64,000 nucleotides of DNA from Desulforamulus hydrothermalis Lam5 = DSM 18033 (GTDB lineage Bacteria > Bacillota > Desulfotomaculia > Desulfotomaculales > Desulfotomaculaceae), in contig NZ_CAOS01000013.1 of assembly GCF_000315365.1 (NCBI RefSeq), forward strand, positions 62,001 through 126,000, written 5' to 3'. Positions 1 through 7,958 of this stretch are shown one piece after another. The notes beneath the pieces are model-generated. The model saw only the letters and a program-made list of their open reading frames with translations, did no database searches and was not told the DNA's origin. How positions within the stretch are numbered: the first letter of the stretch is position 1; every line of letters begins with the position of its first letter. Both the position numbers and the translations under genes were made by a program.

Positions 1-814
1 TGCCGCAGGTTTTTTCCCACAGTTTACGGCCTGTGGGGTCGGTTTTAATTAAGTAAATGTCGTAGTTACCCGTTCCCAGGGAGCAGGTGGTACCCGCCAG
101 GAGATAGCCGCCGTCCGCCGTAGGCCGGACACAGGCAGCGGCGTCTGCCCTGGGGCCGCCAAAGGTTTGTTCCCATTGCAGTTTCCCGGCAGCATCGGTT
201 TTAATTAAAAATGCATCTTGATTATCCGACCCGGCAGCAGTTGTTTCGCCGGCGATGATATAGCCGCCGTCGGCAGTTGGCCGGACACAACGGCCGGCCT
301 GCTCGCCCGGGCCGCCGAGATTGCAGGACCACTGCATTTGGCCGGCAGCGTCGGTTTTCAGCAGGTACACGTCCTGATCCGTCCGCCAGGGGTTAGACTG
401 GGTAACCCCGGTCAGGATGCAGCCGCCGTCATTCGTCGGGCAAAGGGCCAAAATCCGGTCGTCTTTGGCGCCGCCGTAAGTTTTCTGCCACTTTACCAGG
501 CCGTTGGCATCCAATTTGGCCAGGTAAGCATCGTATTCCCCGGCGCCGTGCATATAGTAAGACAGTGATTCCCCGGCCACCAGGCAGCCATCGGCGGTTG
601 CCACAGCCGTTAAGCCACGGTCAACCTGCCGGTAACCGAAGGTTTTTTCAAAGGCCGGCGACGGTGCGGCGGCCCAGGCCAAGGAGCAGCTGAGCAAGCC
701 GCCCCAAATCGCCGCCAACACCCACCAAAACCAAAGGAACCCCTGTCTGCCGGGCCAACACCGGTGGACCTGGCTGCTATAGTTTAACCCATCTTGGCTG
801 TTATTGTTGAGCAA
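1..814 (-). CDS. Secreted beta-propeller-like repeat protein (5' part; runs off the left edge)
   Basis: Reading the - strand from 814 gives an open frame of 271 codons with no stop before the window edge, so the C-terminus is missing. It starts with a short polar stretch, then a hydrophobic segment rich in Trp and Leu ending in Ala-Trp-Ala-Ala, which looks like a signal peptide. Four repeats of about 50 residues follow, each containing a T-x-D-G-G-(Y/C)-(I/L)-(I/L)-x-G strand, a D-x-(Y/F)-L-(I/L)-K-(T/L)-D-A-x-G turn, and W-x-x-x-(T/L)-x-G-G. This is the pattern of bacterial propeller-type repeat proteins exported to the cell surface. TTG at 814 is chosen because AGAGGGTG lies 6 bases upstream; an in-frame GTG overlaps that SD. 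A TATAAT-like box is at 843-853 on this strand. The ligand and function are unknown. Confidence 0.7.
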   Translation of the reverse strand, partial: MLNNNSQDGLNYSSQVHRCWPGRQGFLWFWWVLAAIWGGLLSCSLAWAAAPSPAFEKTFGYRQVDRGLTAVATADGCLVAGESLSYYMHGAGEYDAYLAKLDANGLVKWQKTYGGAKDDRILALCPTNDGGCILTGVTQSNPWRTDQDVYLLKTDAAGQMQWSCNLGGPGEQAGRCVRPTADGGYIIAGETTAAGSDNQDAFLIKTDAAGKLQWEQTFGGPRADAAACVRPTADGGYLLAGTTCSLGTGNYDIYLIKTDPTGRKLWEKTCG

Positions 815-969
815 ACGGTTCACCCTCTAACTGATTTATTAAAGATATTATATCAAAAATTTACCAGGTTTCTTGCATCAGGCCGGCACGAGCAATAAAT
901 TTTTGCTCAGGGGCCGCAGGTAAGTGTTTTTGCGGGTTAGCCGGAAAATTAAAGGATTGAGGCAGGTTT

Positions 970-1719
970 ATGGAAATATATGTTCTTTGGTTCATCCTGG
1001 GATTAATTACAGGCAGTTTTTTAAACGTGTGTATAGTCCGGGTGCCCCTGGGCCGGTCGGTAGTTACCACACCGTCCCACTGTTTTTCTTGCGGCACCAG
1101 GTTAAGGCCCCGGGACTTAATTCCCCTGGTCGGTTTTCTTTTGCTGCAAGGCCAATGCCGCTACTGCGGGGCAGGCATTGCCTGGCATTACCCCCTGGTT
1201 GAGCTGGCCGGCGGCTTGTTGTTCACGGGCACCCTGTATTACTGGGGGCTGTCCTGGCGGGCCGCTGCCATGCTGGTGTTTTTTTCCCTGCTGCTGGTTG
1301 TTGCCGTGATCGACCTGCAGCACCAAATTATTCCGGACGGCATCCTGCTGGCCGGCGCCTTGCTGGGTATGCCCTTTTTATACCTGCAAGGCCCGGCGCT
1401 GCTGAAAGACGGTATGGCAGGTTTGCTGGCCGCCGGCCTGTTTATGCTGGCCCTTGCCCTGCTGGCCCAGGGGGGGATGGGGGGCGGCGATATCAAATTG
1501 GCTGCCGTCATGGGACTGTTCCTGGGCGTAAAGCAGGTGGCAGTGGCCCTGCTGATAGCCTTTTTACTGGGGGGCACCGCCGGCCTGGTATTGCTGGCCA
1601 CCGGCCGCAAAGGCAGGAAAGATCCCATTCCCTTTGGGCCTTTTTTAGCCCTGGGCTCCCTTATAGCGGCGGTGGCAGGAGAGCGGCTGGCAGCCTGGTA
1701 TATTAATTTGCTCTCGTAA
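970..1719 (+). CDS. Prepilin peptidase (A24 family, PilD/ComC type)
   Basis: This 249-residue polytopic membrane protein cleaves the leader of type IV prepilins or competence pseudopilins and may N-methylate the mature end. The N-terminal cytoplasmic domain carries two zinc-type Cys pairs, C38-x-x-C41 and C63-x-x-C66. The two catalytic aspartates of the aspartyl A24 peptidases are visible at about D115 (in VIDL) and D174 (in GGGDIKL). The length fits the bifunctional family. The ATG has a GAGGCAGG ribosome site. No pilin or assembly genes lie next to it; the upstream gene is on the other strand, so it is probably a single transcript. Confidence 0.93.
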   Translation: MEIYVLWFILGLITGSFLNVCIVRVPLGRSVVTTPSHCFSCGTRLRPRDLIPLVGFLLLQGQCRYCGAGIAWHYPLVELAGGLLFTGTLYYWGLSWRAAAMLVFFSLLLVVAVIDLQHQIIPDGILLAGALLGMPFLYLQGPALLKDGMAGLLAAGLFMLALALLAQGGMGGGDIKLAAVMGLFLGVKQVAVALLIAFLLGGTAGLVLLATGRKGRKDPIPFGPFLALGSLIAAVAGERLAAWYINLLS

Positions 1720-1856
1720 GATATCGGCAAAGAACCTTGCTAAAAAGAATTCGTGGCCAGACACACCTGACAGCCGGACGTCATATGTTAATGTAGAAAA
1801 CGGCAGAGGACTCATGAGTTTTTTGTTTAGAACAGGCGTCTAGGGGGTCGTGGCTG

Positions 1857-2066
1857 GTGAAAATAGGTGATATCGTAACCAGAAAAATTTATGGGGAAGA
1901 CATGCAGTTTTGTGTTTTGGGCTTTTATACTAACCAGAGAACCGGTGAAAAGGTTGCTATATTGGCTTTGTTGGATCCAAACCTGATTGTGGAAGCGTCT
2001 GTGCAGGAATTAAATCCCGTCTCAGCCAGAAAACTCTTCGCTTTAACCCAAAACTTTGTGCATTAA
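1857..2066 (+). CDS. Small protein resembling the N-terminal domain of the sporulation protease YabG
   Basis: This is a 69-residue protein that starts at GTG behind an AGGGGG ribosome site. Its first 16 residues, with the G-D-I-V-T-R-K-x-Y-G-x-D pattern, resemble the KOW/SH3-like start of YabG, the protease that processes spore coat proteins. The rest of YabG, including its catalytic part, is absent. It could be a stand-alone homologue of the small domain or a remnant. The reading frame is intact and well initiated, which favours a real short gene. The function is not known. Confidence 0.5.
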   Translation: MKIGDIVTRKIYGEDMQFCVLGFYTNQRTGEKVAILALLDPNLIVEASVQELNPVSARKLFALTQNFVH

Positions 2067-2097
2067 GCCAACCGTTCCAGGCCGCCCGGCAGGCGGC

Positions 2098-2156
2098 TCA
2101 GAGTGTCGACAAACATCATCTTTGATATTGTTTCGCAGCCTTTGTCTACAGTCTGG
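2098..2156. repeat. Minimal copy (A) of a dispersed inverted-repeat element
   Basis: This 59-bp segment is bounded by 2098-2113 (TCAGAGTGTCGACAAA) and 2141-2156, which is its near-perfect inverted partner. The same terminal sequence bounds copy B (24186) and copy C (36431). The interior of the larger copies is missing. It is flanked by two near-identical GC-rich hairpins (2080-2097 and 2156-2175). Confidence 0.6.
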
Positions 2157-2185
2157 GCCGCCCGGCAGGGGCGGCTTCGTTTTTT
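2157..2185 (+). terminator. Rho-independent terminator
   Basis: The stem GCCGCCC/GGGCGGC has a GGCA-type loop and is followed by TTCG and six T. It would end transcripts from the small gene at 1857-2066. A second copy of the stem without a T-run lies at 2080-2097, on the other side of the small repeat. Confidence 0.75.
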
Positions 2186-2287
2186 ATGAAGGCAAAGTTT
2201 TGTTAACTGAATCACCCTGCCCCCGGAAGGAATATTTTGTCTGTGAGAGAACAATACTTATGGTGTAAGAAAGGAGATGCTGTTTCC

Positions 2288-3634
2288 TTGGATAATCACA
2301 ACTATCTAACCATTGCCGAAAACGCTGTGCAAAAAGCCAAAGCCGCCGGGGCGGCCCTGGCCGAGGCTTACCTGTTGAGCAGTAAAGAACTGCTGATAGA
2401 AGTGCGCCGGCAAGAAGTGGAAACCATGAAACTGGCGGCAGATCGTGGTTTGGGGCTGCGCATCATCAACCATGGGCGGGTGGGTTTTGCCTATACCACC
2501 GAGCTTAACGAAAGCGGTCTGGCCCGGGTGGTGAGCCAGGCCCTGGCCAACAGCGCCATTGCCGAGCCGGACCAATTCTATACGTTGCCGGAAATAACAG
2601 GCACCTATCCGGAGCTGGCAATTTACGACCCGGCCATTCGCGCAGCCACCGTTGAGCACAAAATAGACCTGGCCCTGGCCATGGAAAGGGCGGCCAAAGC
2701 CTTTGATGCAAGGATAAAAGTCATCGAGAGTGCCGCTTATCAGGACGCCGAGGTTGCTGTCAGCGTGGTAAATTCTTTAGGTTTACAAGCATGGTACAAA
2801 AGTGCCTATTGCGGTCTCTACCTGTCCCTGGTGGCGGGAGAAGGAGAGGACAGCCAGACCGGCTTTGCCATGAAATACAGCCTGCAGTTGGCCGACCTGG
2901 ATCCCGCCTTCATTGGGCGGCAGGCTGCGGAGCGGGCGGTTCGCATGCTGGGCGCCAAACCGGTTAATTCCCAGCGGGCCACGGTGGTGCTGGATCCCTA
3001 TGTGGCGGCCGGTTTCCTGGGGTTGCTGGCCCCCGCCCTGTCGGGGGAAGCAGTGCAAAAGGGACGTTCCCTGTTTGCGGGCAAAGTGGGACAAAAGGTG
3101 GCCAGCCCGCCGGTCACCGTCGTAGACGACGGGCGGCTGCCCGGCGGCATTGCTGCCGCTCCCTTTGACGGGGAAGGGGTGCCGACAGCCGAAACCGTCC
3201 TGATCAAAGACGGCGTGCTGCAGGGTTTCCTGCACAACACCTATACCGCCGCCAGGGAAGGTGTCCGCTCCACCGGCAACGGTGTGCGGGGCTCCTTTAA
3301 AAGCACCCCGGAGGTGGGAACCACCAACTTCTTTATCCGGCCGGGCCAGGTCAGCAGTGAGCAAATTATTAAAGATGTTGAACGGGGCCTGTATGTTACC
3401 GAAGTGCTTGGCATGCACACCGCCAACCCCATTTCCGGCGATTTTTCACTGGGGGCGGCCGGCCTTTGGATTGAAAACGGCCAATTTACCAGGCCGGTGC
3501 GCGGCGTAGCCATTGCCGGCAACATTATGGATTTGCTTGGTTCGGTTGACGCTGTAGGCAATGACCTGGAGTTTTTTGGCGGCAAAGGCTCCCCCACCCT
3601 GCGCATTGCCTCTATGGCTTTAAGCGGCAGTTAA
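2288..3634 (+). CDS. TldD/PmbA family protein, PmbA (TldE) type
   Basis: This is the PmbA-like half of the TldD/TldE metalloprotease pair, which trims modified peptides such as microcin precursors and also acts on some antitoxins. The protein has about 448 residues. The C-terminal third has the family signature (S-G-D-F-S-x-G-A-x-G-x-W-I-E-N-G, then I-A-G-N-I-M-D). The HExxxH zinc motif of TldD is not seen, which fits the non-metal PmbA subunit. TTG at 2288 is chosen because AAAGGAG lies upstream and the product then starts close to the family's N-terminus. An in-frame TTG at 2237 with GGAAGG upstream is a real alternative. No tldD gene is adjacent in the window. Confidence 0.88.
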   Translation: MDNHNYLTIAENAVQKAKAAGAALAEAYLLSSKELLIEVRRQEVETMKLAADRGLGLRIINHGRVGFAYTTELNESGLARVVSQALANSAIAEPDQFYTLPEITGTYPELAIYDPAIRAATVEHKIDLALAMERAAKAFDARIKVIESAAYQDAEVAVSVVNSLGLQAWYKSAYCGLYLSLVAGEGEDSQTGFAMKYSLQLADLDPAFIGRQAAERAVRMLGAKPVNSQRATVVLDPYVAAGFLGLLAPALSGEAVQKGRSLFAGKVGQKVASPPVTVVDDGRLPGGIAAAPFDGEGVPTAETVLIKDGVLQGFLHNTYTAAREGVRSTGNGVRGSFKSTPEVGTTNFFIRPGQVSSEQIIKDVERGLYVTEVLGMHTANPISGDFSLGAAGLWIENGQFTRPVRGVAIAGNIMDLLGSVDAVGNDLEFFGGKGSPTLRIASMALSGS

Positions 3635-3646
3635 TAAAATACCAAG

Positions 3647-3703
3647 AACCCGGGCAACCAGGTAAACAGCCTGTAAAACTTTTGCCGGTGCCCGGGTTTT
3701 CTT
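3647..3703 (+). terminator. Probable rho-independent terminator
   Basis: AACCCGGGCA (3647-3656) pairs with TGCCCGGGTT (3689-3698) around a 32-base loop and is followed by TTTTCTT. It closes the PmbA-like gene. Confidence 0.6.
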
Positions 3704-3811
3704 GTGCAACTCATCTCAGCAAGCCCCTTTCCAAAGAGGTATTAAATATGGTAAAATGTGTGTCGGTAATGCGGCTCCGGCATGTTGGCCGGATCTGGGG
3801 AGAAGATAAAT

Positions 3812-4267
3812 ATGCAGGTTTTGGTTTTGCACGGTCCTAACCTCAACCGGTTGGGTAAAAGAGAACCGGCGGTTTACGGCACGGTCACGCTGGAACAAAT
3901 AAATTCCCAGTTGGCAAAACTGGCCCAAGAGTTAGGCGTGACGGTGGCATGCTTTCAGTCCAACCACGAGGGAGAACTAATCGATAAACTGCAGGCAGCT
4001 GCCGAAATTATGGATGCAGTGGTGTTTAATCCGGGCGCCTATACCCACTACAGCATTGCCCTGCGGGATGCGGTGGCTTCCCTGGAGATTCCGGTGGTGG
4101 AGGTGCATTTATCCAACATCCATGCCCGGGAGACTTTCCGCAGCCGGTCGGTTATTGCGCCGGTGGCGGCCGGTCAAATCAGCGGCTTCGGCCCGGCCAG
4201 TTACCTGCTGGGGCTGCGGGCGGCGGTTGCCCTGGCCCAATCAAACTCCGGGAGGAAACCAAGTTGA
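3812..4267 (+). CDS. aroQ: 3-dehydroquinate dehydratase, type II
   Basis: This enzyme dehydrates 3-dehydroquinate to 3-dehydroshikimate, step three of the shikimate pathway, as a cytosolic dodecamer. The 151 residues match the family length. The N-terminal H-G-P-N-L-N-x-L-G-x-R-E-P motif, catalytic Tyr22, N-P-G-A-Y-T-H-Y-S (73-81) and the E-V-H-L-S-N-x-x-x-R-E block around His99 are all present. ATG 3812 is chosen over an upstream ATG because GGGGAGAAG precedes it and the product starts exactly at the family's beta-strand 1. The stop overlaps the TTG of the next gene by 4 bases, so the two are translationally coupled. It joins aroF-pheA nearby in supplying aromatic precursors. Confidence 0.96.
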   Translation: MQVLVLHGPNLNRLGKREPAVYGTVTLEQINSQLAKLAQELGVTVACFQSNHEGELIDKLQAAAEIMDAVVFNPGAYTHYSIALRDAVASLEIPVVEVHLSNIHARETFRSRSVIAPVAAGQISGFGPASYLLGLRAAVALAQSNSGRKPS

Positions 4268-5337
4268 AAACACGTTTGGCTAAGCTGCGCCGGCTGATGG
4301 CCCAAAGGGAGATTACCTATTTGATGGTTACCAAACCGGAAAACCGTTTGTATCTCAGCGGCTTTACCGGTACCGCCGGCATCTTGTTAATCGGCCCGGA
4401 CACAGCAGATTTTTTTACGGATTTCCGGTATATCGAACAGGTTAAACAGCAAAGCCCGCATTTTCGGGCGGTTAAGGTTGACCAGGGATCACCCTTTGAG
4501 GCGGTTGCCGAAGTATTAAGGCAGTATAAAAGTGATAAGCTATTTTTTGAAGACGAGCATTTGACGGTTAAACAATACCACCGGCTAAAAGAACACCTGG
4601 GGCAGATTAACCCGGTGCCGGCGGGCGATTTGGCAGAAGAACTGCGAATGGTTAAAGACCAACAGGAAATCGGCATCATCCGCCGTGCCATGGAAATAGG
4701 CGACCGAGCCTTTGCGCATATATTAAACTATATTAAACCCGGCGTTGCCGAACGGGAGCTGGCCTGTGAACTGGAGTTTTTTATGCGCCGGCAGGGGGCG
4801 TCAGGCGCCGCCTTTGCCACCATTGTCGCTTCGGGGCCGCGCTCTGCCTTGCCCCACGGCGTGGCCGGCGACCGGCGGCTGCAGCCCGGCGATTTTATAA
4901 CCATGGACTTCGGTGCGGTTTACCAGGGCTATCATTCGGATATGACCCGCACTGTTGTGCTGGGTGAGCCGGATGAAAAACAGCAGGAAATATACAACAT
5001 TGTACTGGCGGCCCAACTGGCCGGTCTGGCAGCCGTCCGCCCGGGGGTTAAGGCCAGGGAGGTAGACGAGGCGGCCCGGCAAGTAATTGAGCGGCGGGGC
5101 TACGGAGAATATTTCGGCCACGGCACCGGGCACGGGGTCGGGCTGGCCATCCACGAAAACCCCCGGCTGGCCGCCAAAGATGAAACCGTGCTGCAGGCGG
5201 GCATGGTGGTGACGGTAGAACCAGGCATTTACCTGCCCGGCTGGGGCGGGGTGCGGATAGAAGACAGTGTGCTGGTAACAGATGAGGGTTGTGAGGTGTT
5301 AACTTCATCACCCAAACATGAGCTGTTAAAACTTTAA
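4264..5337 (+). CDS. Xaa-Pro aminopeptidase/dipeptidase, M24B family
   Basis: This 357-residue metallopeptidase removes the residue N-terminal to proline, or splits Xaa-Pro dipeptides. The N-terminal creatinase-like domain (about 1-125) precedes a pita-bread catalytic domain with the dinuclear metal ligands visible: Asp in M-D-F-G, Asp in H-S-D-M-T-R-T, His in H-G-T-G-H-G-V-G, Glu in V-E-P-G-I-Y, and Glu in R-I-E-D. It starts at TTG overlapping the aroQ stop, with GGGAGG upstream. The aroQ-peptidase-efp order is common in Firmicutes. That suggests co-transcription and a possible link between proline-containing peptides and EF-P, which relieves stalling at polyproline. Confidence 0.93.
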   Translation: MKTRLAKLRRLMAQREITYLMVTKPENRLYLSGFTGTAGILLIGPDTADFFTDFRYIEQVKQQSPHFRAVKVDQGSPFEAVAEVLRQYKSDKLFFEDEHLTVKQYHRLKEHLGQINPVPAGDLAEELRMVKDQQEIGIIRRAMEIGDRAFAHILNYIKPGVAERELACELEFFMRRQGASGAAFATIVASGPRSALPHGVAGDRRLQPGDFITMDFGAVYQGYHSDMTRTVVLGEPDEKQQEIYNIVLAAQLAGLAAVRPGVKAREVDEAARQVIERRGYGEYFGHGTGHGVGLAIHENPRLAAKDETVLQAGMVVTVEPGIYLPGWGGVRIEDSVLVTDEGCEVLTSSPKHELLKL

Positions 5338-5360
5338 CAATATTACAGGAGGCGATTTTG

Positions 5361-5918
5361 TTGATTTCCACCAGTGATTTCAGAACCGGTTTAACGGTCG
5401 AGGTTGATAACGATGTCTATCAAATTATTGAATTCCAGCATGTTAAACCCGGTAAAGGCGCTGCTTTTGTGCGCACCAAAATGAAAAACATGCGTACCGG
5501 AGCGGTAATTGAAAGAACCTTTAACCCCAACGAAAAATTAGCCCCGGCCAGAATTGAACGCCAGGAAGTGCAGTACCTCTATAATGACGGCGAAAACTAC
5601 AATGTAATGAATATGGAAACCTTTGACCAGTTTACCATTTCCAAAGCAGATATGGGCGATGCCGTTAAATGGCTGAAGGAAAACATGACCCTCACGGTGG
5701 CCAGCTACAACGGGCAAATCATCGGTGTCGACCTGCCCAACGTAGTGGAACTGGAGGTAGTGGAAACCGCCCCCGGCATTAAAGGTGATACTGCTTCCGG
5801 CGGCGGCAAGCCGGCTACCTTGGAAACAGGCGCGGTGATCACCGTACCGTTCTTTGTTAACGTGGGCGATGTGCTGCAGGTGGATACCCGCACCGGCAGC
5901 TATGTCAAAAGGGTATAA
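5361..5918 (+). CDS. efp: Translation elongation factor P
   Basis: EF-P binds between the P and E sites and relieves ribosome stalling at consecutive prolines. The 185 residues and three beta-barrel domains (KOW-like, OB, OB) match the family. The exposed loop of domain I reads V-K-P-G-K-G with Lys32 at the tip, the position modified in other bacteria. TTG 5361 is chosen because it lies 8 bases after AGGAGG and gives the usual start M-I-S-T-S-D-F; another TTG at 5358 would add one residue. No epmA/epmB-type modification gene lies nearby. Confidence 0.97.
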   Translation: MISTSDFRTGLTVEVDNDVYQIIEFQHVKPGKGAAFVRTKMKNMRTGAVIERTFNPNEKLAPARIERQEVQYLYNDGENYNVMNMETFDQFTISKADMGDAVKWLKENMTLTVASYNGQIIGVDLPNVVELEVVETAPGIKGDTASGGGKPATLETGAVITVPFFVNVGDVLQVDTRTGSYVKRV

Positions 5919-5933
5919 CTGCATAAGATGTTT

Positions 5934-5997
5934 AAAACCCCCTGGATTGCGGCATAATACTGTAGTGTTACTACGGTACCAAGTCAAAGGGGGTTTT
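5934..5997 (+). terminator. Terminator-like stem overlapping the next ribosome site
   Basis: AAAACCCCC (5934-5942) is perfectly complementary to GGGGGTTTT (5989-5997). The second arm runs into more T and also contains the AAAGGGGG ribosome site of the gene at 6001. The stem could end efp transcripts or mask translation of the next gene. The 46-base loop makes it uncertain. Confidence 0.4.
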
Positions 5998-6000
5998 TTG

Positions 6001-6441
6001 ATGGACAGTTTAAAGTCAAAGGTGGCTTATTTGCAGGGGTTGGCAGACGGTATGGACTTACCGGCGGAAAGCAAAGAAGGTCGTTTGTTAAACGGCATTA
6101 TTGATGTCTTGGAGGATTTCGCTGACCATCTGGAGGGTTTGGCAGAGGCCCAGGAACAGCTGGAGGACTATGTGGAGACCATTGATGAGGATCTTTACAC
6201 GCTGGAGGAGGATTTAACCCAGAGCCAGGATGACGATTATGTGGAAGTTGATTGTCCCGGCTGCGGTGAAACCGTCATGTTCGATGCGGGTATTCTGGAA
6301 GACGATGATGTCGTTGAAGTCACCTGCCCCAACTGTGATGAAGTAGTGTTTGTTAACGACGACACCTATGCCAGCGCTGATGAAGCTGAACTGCTGGAGG
6401 GCCGGGAGGCAAACGGCAACGGCAAACAGCGGCGGGAATAA
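6001..6441 (+). CDS. CD1247-domain zinc-ribbon protein of unknown function
   Basis: This 146-residue acidic protein has an N-terminal helical part (residues 1-75, with L-x-G-L-A-x-G-M typical of the CD1247 N-terminal domain). A compact zinc ribbon follows, made of C-P-x-C-G-E and C-P-N-C-D-E knuckles about 25 residues apart. The C-terminus is low-complexity and charged. It starts at ATG behind AAAGGGGG. Such proteins are widespread in Clostridia, usually next to efp, but no activity is known to me. Two CxxC pairs suggest one bound zinc and a nucleic-acid or protein-binding role (inference). Confidence 0.75.
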   Translation: MDSLKSKVAYLQGLADGMDLPAESKEGRLLNGIIDVLEDFADHLEGLAEAQEQLEDYVETIDEDLYTLEEDLTQSQDDDYVEVDCPGCGETVMFDAGILEDDDVVEVTCPNCDEVVFVNDDTYASADEAELLEGREANGNGKQRRE

Positions 6442-6459
6442 AAAAGTACAAGGATGCCC

Positions 6460-6488
6460 TTGCCAATCCGGGCAAGATTGTATAAAAT
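6460..6488 (+). promoter_or_regulatory. Sigma-A type promoter of the T-box/aroF operon
   Basis: TTGCCA (6460-6465) and TAAAAT (6483-6488) are separated by 17 bases. They lie about 30 bases upstream of the T-box stem I. The -35 also falls in a short CTTGCC/GGCAAG hairpin that may end the upstream gene. Confidence 0.5.
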
Positions 6489-6521
6489 AAATAACAAATT
6501 TTATACCCTAATGTCCATGAA

Positions 6522-6786
6522 GGAGAAAAGTAGGTCAGACCCAGTCTCACAGGGAGGAAACGTCAGCGACTGAGAGCGTTTCCAGTTATGGCTGATTGAA
6601 GTTCTCTCCGGAGATGCCGACTGAACTGACAGTAGGTTAGGCCGTAGTTCCCACGTTACAGGGAAGGGGGTATCGGACATTGTTCCCGTACTCTGCACAG
6701 AGGGGGTCTCGTTGAACGGGATCAACTAGGGTGGTAACGCGGTAGCCTTGAGCTTCTCGTCCCTAAAGGGATGAGAAGCTTTTTTA
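6522..6786 (+). promoter_or_regulatory. T-box leader (probably tRNA-Phe specific) with transcription attenuator
   Basis: T-box RNAs sense uncharged tRNA and let transcription continue when the amino acid is short. Stem I is closed by GGAGA (6522-6526) and TCTCC (6605-6609), with the conserved AGTA at 6529-6532. The triplet just before the closing strand, at the specifier position, is TTC (6602-6604), a Phe codon, which suits a DAHP synthase-prephenate dehydratase operon. The T-box acceptor-binding sequence AGGGTGGTAACGCGG is at 6728-6742; TGGT there would pair with the ACCA end of tRNA. The terminator stem AGCTTCTCGTCCC/GGGATGAGAAGCT (6751-6780) plus T-run follows. The specifier assignment is an inference from alignment of the stem. 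Confidence 0.85.
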
Positions 6787-6787
6787 T

Positions 6788-6923
6788 TGGCCTCCCTGTG
6801 TTTGTACGGGCAACCCGGTCCTGTATCCTGCTGAGGGGGCCTTTGGGCCAATAAGGGTGGTACCGCGGAAGTCTATGGCTTTCGTCCCTTAGTAGATTTA
6901 GCAATCTAAATTTTACGGAGGGA
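6788..6923 (+). promoter_or_regulatory. Second, stem-I-less T-box module overlapping the aroF ribosome site
   Basis: A second consensus acceptor-binding sequence, AAGGGTGGTACCGCGG, lies at 6853-6868, only 67 bases after the first terminator. This leaves no room for a full stem I. Its partner CGTCCCTT (6883-6890) can pair either with AAGGG (6853-6857) or with AGGGA (6919-6923), which is part of the GGAGGG ribosome site of aroF. The second pairing encloses a TAGATT/AATCTA hairpin and lacks a terminator T-run. The module therefore looks like a translation sequestrator rather than a terminator. Confidence 0.55.
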
Positions 6924-6929
6924 TGATCA

Positions 6930-7958
6930 GTGGTAGTAGTAATGCAGCCTCAGGCAACTCAACAACATATTGCGGCTGTGGATGACCGGTTAACGGCGGA
7001 AGGTTTCCGCACTCAAGTAATTTACGGCGAAAAAAGAACTGTGGTAGCTGCTGTGGGTGACCGGCGGGTTATGGAAACCCTGGGGTTAGAAGCCCTGCCC
7101 GGTGTGGAAAAGGTGGTTCCCATTATGAAGCCCTTTAAACTGGCCAGCCGGGAAGTAAAAGAAGAAAACACCGTCATCCGGGTAAAAGGAGCTTCTGTTG
7201 GCGGTTCCGAACTGGCAGTTATTGCCGGACCCTGTGCGGTGGAAAGCCGGGAACAATTACTGGCAGCTGCCTGGGCAGTGCGAGCGGCCGGCGCCAAGTT
7301 TTTAAGGGGAGGGGCCTTCAAACCCCGCACCTCGCCTTACAGTTTCCAGGGCATGGAAGAACAGGGGTTAAAACTGCTGGCTGAAGCATCCGAACTGACC
7401 GGACTGGTGACGGTCAGTGAAGTAATAGATGAAGAAAGCCTGGCTATGGCCCTTGATTATATTGATATACTGCAAATCGGGGCCCGCAATATGCAAAACT
7501 TCCGCCTGTTAAAGGCAGCGGGCAAAAGCGGCAAACCCATCTTGTTGAAAAGGGGTCTTTCGGCCACAGTGGAAGAATGGCTGATGGCAGCCGAATATAT
7601 AATGTCGGAAGGCAACCAGCAGGTTATTCTGTGCGAACGGGGCATTCGCACCTTTGAAACATATACCCGCAATACCCTGGATTTAAGCGCTGTGCCGCTG
7701 GTAATGGGTTTGAGCCACCTGCCGGTGGTGGTGGATCCCAGCCACGCCACCGGCAAGCGAGATTTGGTGCTGCCCATGGCCATGGCGGCTGTGGCGGCCG
7801 GTGCCGGCGGCCTGCTGGTGGAGATGCATCCGGAACCTGCCCGGGCTTTATGCGACGGCCAGCAATCCCTGTCACCCCGGGAATTTGCCCAACTCATGAC
7901 AAAGTTAAAGCCGGTGGCCAAGGCCGTTGGCAAATCCCTCTGGGGGGTGGGGGCATGA
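6930..7958 (+). CDS. aroF: 3-deoxy-7-phosphoheptulonate (DAHP) synthase, type I-beta
   Basis: This enzyme condenses phosphoenolpyruvate and erythrose 4-phosphate to DAHP, the committed shikimate step. The 342 residues contain an N-terminal ferredoxin-like (ACT-like) regulatory domain (1-70), as in Thermotoga-type enzymes, and a TIM barrel with A-G-P-C-A-V-E, the K-F-L-R-G-G-A-F-K-P-R-T-S-P block, G-A-R-N-M-Q, L-K-R-G, and D-P-S-H-A-T-G-K-R near the C-terminus. GTG 6930 lies 6-8 bases after GGAGGG. Its stop overlaps the pheA start, so the two genes form one operon under the T-box leader. The regulatory domain predicts feedback inhibition by an aromatic amino acid. Confidence 0.96.
   Translation: MVVVMQPQATQQHIAAVDDRLTAEGFRTQVIYGEKRTVVAAVGDRRVMETLGLEALPGVEKVVPIMKPFKLASREVKEENTVIRVKGASVGGSELAVIAGPCAVESREQLLAAAWAVRAAGAKFLRGGAFKPRTSPYSFQGMEEQGLKLLAEASELTGLVTVSEVIDEESLAMALDYIDILQIGARNMQNFRLLKAAGKSGKPILLKRGLSATVEEWLMAAEYIMSEGNQQVILCERGIRTFETYTRNTLDLSAVPLVMGLSHLPVVVDPSHATGKRDLVLPMAMAAVAAGAGGLLVEMHPEPARALCDGQQSLSPREFAQLMTKLKPVAKAVGKSLWGVGA

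Noticed and set aside
218-568. A 116-codon + strand frame in the first kilobase
   Set aside because: It is the antisense shadow of the repeat protein, which has a signal peptide, repeats and a ribosome site on the - strand.
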